64,000 nt of DNA, taken from positions 2,542,001 to 2,606,000 of the forward strand of contig NZ_CP151842.1 in the NCBI RefSeq assembly GCF_038452265.1. Reading direction: 5' to 3'. The position numbers were made by a program, and so were the translations under genes. A model generated the notes under the pieces. The model was not told the DNA's origin, made no database searches, and saw nothing but the letters and a program-made list of their open reading frames with translations. Of the stretch, positions 62,285 through 64,000 are shown piece after piece. The first letter of the stretch is position 1. The number at the start of each line of letters is the position of its first letter. This DNA comes from Vibrio diazotrophicus (GTDB lineage: Bacteria > Pseudomonadota > Gammaproteobacteria > Enterobacterales > Vibrionaceae).

Positions 62285-62892
62285 TACGAAACAGCAGGCA
62301 AAAAAAAACGCCATCTGAGATACAGATGGCGGTGAATCATATTAACCACTCTTGGTTCACCAAGCTGTGGCTAAAAGCAAATTCCAATATATAGGGGTGA
62401 ACATTACTGTTCAAATCACATGCATTTGGTCTCACTCACCAAAGCGTGTGGGGTGTAACATCGCTGATCGACATAACATCTTTCATCAATATTACGTGGG
62501 TAAACTAGCTTCGAAGTCATTACTTTCGAATTGGTTATTAATATACCACAAAGAAAATATATTACAAATATATAGTGAGTCAAATCACACATTTTCAATA
62601 AAACCTACAATCATCTCGGAATTATTGGTAATAAAATTACACAATCCGCGTTTTATTTTTGAAGTGGATTGCAAAATAAATGCAACTTATTGAGTAGTTC
62701 AATGATAACTTACGAGTTACTACTCATTTATGAATCTACTCTCACTGAAAAATCCCCTTCCGTGCTACTACTCGATTCAACGACTCAATGGTATGCTGTC
62801 ACACAAATATTGCCCCGTAGACAGGTTATTTCTCTACATTATTAACCTTTATTCGCGATTTAATCGGGGTATAGATAAATAAAGGAGTCATC
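62285..62892. other. Regulator-pepD intergenic region
   Basis: 608 bases without a convincing protein gene; the small open frames have no ribosome site or recognisable sequence. It contains the candidate leftward RNA (62300-62549), an 8-base inverted repeat TGAGTAGT/ACTACTCA (62691-62698 and 62719-62726), and the pepD promoter region with the ribosome site AAGGAG at 62881. Confidence 0.6.
62300..62549 (-). ncRNA. Candidate small RNA, about 245 nt, leftward
   Basis: A minus-strand promoter-like pair TTGACT (62578-62583) and TATATT (62556-62561) with a 16-base spacer precedes a region ending in a strong terminator: CGCCATCTG and CAGATGGCG around a 5-base loop (62309-62331) followed by eight or more T on the minus strand. 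A second small hairpin (CTTGGTGAACCAAG, 62351-62364) comes just before. No leftward gene is present that would otherwise need this terminator. No Rfam family is recognised. Confidence 0.5.
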
Positions 62893-64000
62893 TATGTCTG
62901 AGTTCCATTCTGAAATTAGCACCCTATCACCAGCTCCAGTTTGGCAGTTTTTCGATAAAATCTGCTCAATTCCACATCCTTCAAAACATGAAGAAGCGCT
63001 CGCTCAAGCCATTATTGGTTGGGTAACAGAGCTTGGCTTGGACGTTCGCCGTGATGCAACGGGCAACGTGTTTATCAAAAAGCCAGCGACACCGGGAATG
63101 GAGAATAAAAAAGGTGTGGTGCTTCAGGCTCATATCGATATGGTTCCTCAGAAGAATGAAGATACCGACCATGACTTCACCAAAGATCCAATCCAACCTT
63201 ATATTGATGGTGAATGGGTAACCGCAAAAGGCACCACATTAGGTGCTGATAACGGTATGGGCATGGCGGCATGTTTAGCTGTATTGGCTTCAACAGACAT
63301 CAAACACGGTCCACTAGAAGTCTTGCTGACGATTGACGAAGAAGCGGGAATGACTGGCGCATTCGGTCTTGAAGCTGGTTGGTTAGAAGGTGAAATTCTT
63401 CTAAACACCGATTCAGAACAAGAAGGCGAAGTTTACATGGGCTGTGCTGGCGGCGTTGATGCTTCAATGAAGTTCAACATCAAGCGTGAAGCAATCCCAA
63501 CCAATTTTGTCATTCGTCAACTTGTACTTAAAGGTCTGAAAGGCGGTCACTCAGGATGTGATATCCATACGGGTCGTGGCAACGCAAACAAGTTACTTGC
63601 TCGTTTCTTAGCGGGGCACGCAAATGAGTTGGATCTGCGCTTAGTCGAATTCCGTGGTGGTAGCTTACGTAACGCCATTCCACGTGAAGCATTTGTGACT
63701 GTGGCTCTTCCTGCGGAAAATGAAGCGAAGTTAGCGGAGCTATACAGCTTCTATACCAATCTAATAAAAGAAGAACTTGGTAAAGTTGAAACTAACATTG
63801 TCACATTCAACGAAGCTCAGCCAACCGCTGTTGATATGTTTACAGCTGAAACACAAAAACCTTTCATCGCTGCATTGAACGCTTGTCCTAATGGCGTTAT
63901 CCGTATGAGTGATGACATTGAAGGTGTGGTAGAAACGTCATTAAACGTAGGCGTGATTAAAACGGAAGAGAACCAAGTCACCGTACTTTGCCTAATCCGC
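62893..64000 (+). CDS. pepD: Aminoacyl-histidine dipeptidase PepD (3' end beyond window)
   Basis: M20 metallopeptidase that hydrolyses Xaa-His dipeptides such as carnosine. The first 369 residues are visible and the frame is open at the window end (full length is usually about 490). Motifs: SIPHPSKHEEAL, VLQAHIDMVPQKN (zinc His and Asp), TLGADNGMGMAACLAVL, LLTIDEEAGMTGAFGL (catalytic Glu pair) and GLKGGHSGCDIHTGRGNANK. The start follows AAGGAG with six bases between. E. coli has pepD next to gpt; here the two are about 10 kb apart. Confidence 0.96.

Noticed and set aside
62416..62598. 60-codon open frame on the minus strand
   Set aside because: Its start lies upstream of the predicted leftward promoter and no ribosome site is seen.
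62352..62693. 113-codon open frame on the plus strand before pepD
   Set aside because: AT-rich, no ribosome site, no plausible domain, and it runs antisense through the candidate small RNA. Its composition looks like non-coding DNA.
1..64000. CRISPR array, tRNA or rRNA genes, prophage or IS transposase
   Set aside because: None seen on reading the sequence: no regular spaced repeats, no CCA-ended cloverleaf noticed, no integrase or transposase frames. A short tRNA could be missed without a covariance search.

Overview
The window is a contiguous piece of the main chromosome of a gammaproteobacterium, almost certainly a Vibrio or close relative. Gene content and order (upp / purM-purN ... dnaE-rnhB-lpxB-lpxA-fabZ-lpxD-skp-bamA-rseP-dxr-cdsA-uppS-frr-pyrH-tsf-rpsB / map-glnD ... 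pgpA-thiL-nusB-ribH-ribBX-ribE-ribD-nrdR ... proA-proB-crl-frsA-gpt) match what I recall of Vibrio cholerae chromosome I and partly E. coli. Base composition looks even and mid-40s in GC; I saw no rRNA, tRNA, prophage, IS transposase or CRISPR array.

Region 1 (1-15.8 kb) is mixed core metabolism: the 3' end of rluF, uracil salvage (upp), the PurR-type purM-purN operon, a YafJ-like amidohydrolase, gmhA, the large FadE-type acyl-CoA dehydrogenase with a FadR-like site, the dnaQ/rnhA divergent pair, a YafS-like methyltransferase, gloB, the LysM lytic transglycosylase mltD with a Yip1-family partner, a YafD-like protein, glnB (PII) and a small cytochrome c. Region 2 (15.8-37 kb) is a long leftward block for replication, lipid A and fatty acid synthesis, outer membrane assembly, isoprenoid and phospholipid synthesis, and translation (tilS to rpsB). 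It is interrupted between lpxD and fabZ by a ~265 bp inverted-repeat (MITE-like) element behind an lpxD terminator. Region 3 (37-41.6 kb) is rightward: map, glnD (the PII uridylyltransferase) and yaeH. Region 4 (41.6-52.8 kb) is leftward: pgpA-thiL-nusB-ribH-ribBX-ribE-ribD-nrdR, then proA-proB, crl, frsA and gpt.

Region 5 (52.9-62.9 kb) is the accessory part. In E. coli gpt and pepD are neighbours; here an NCS2 purine permease with a PurR-like box, a leftward TRAP transporter operon (dctP-dctQ-dctM), and a rightward aldehyde dehydrogenase - 4-aminobutyrate aminotransferase - MocR-type regulator set lie between them. This looks like an import and catabolism unit for GABA or a related omega-amino acid. 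The regulator is the most unusual gene in the window: its aminotransferase-like domain has Ser where the PLP-binding Lys should be and Phe for the PLP-contacting Tyr, and it carries a ~99-residue C-terminal extension. The divergent promoter region holds three GGTAC-cored boxes 23-24 bp apart, a good candidate operator. Downstream, a leftward promoter and a strong leftward terminator with no gene between them suggest an unannotated small RNA. The window ends inside pepD.
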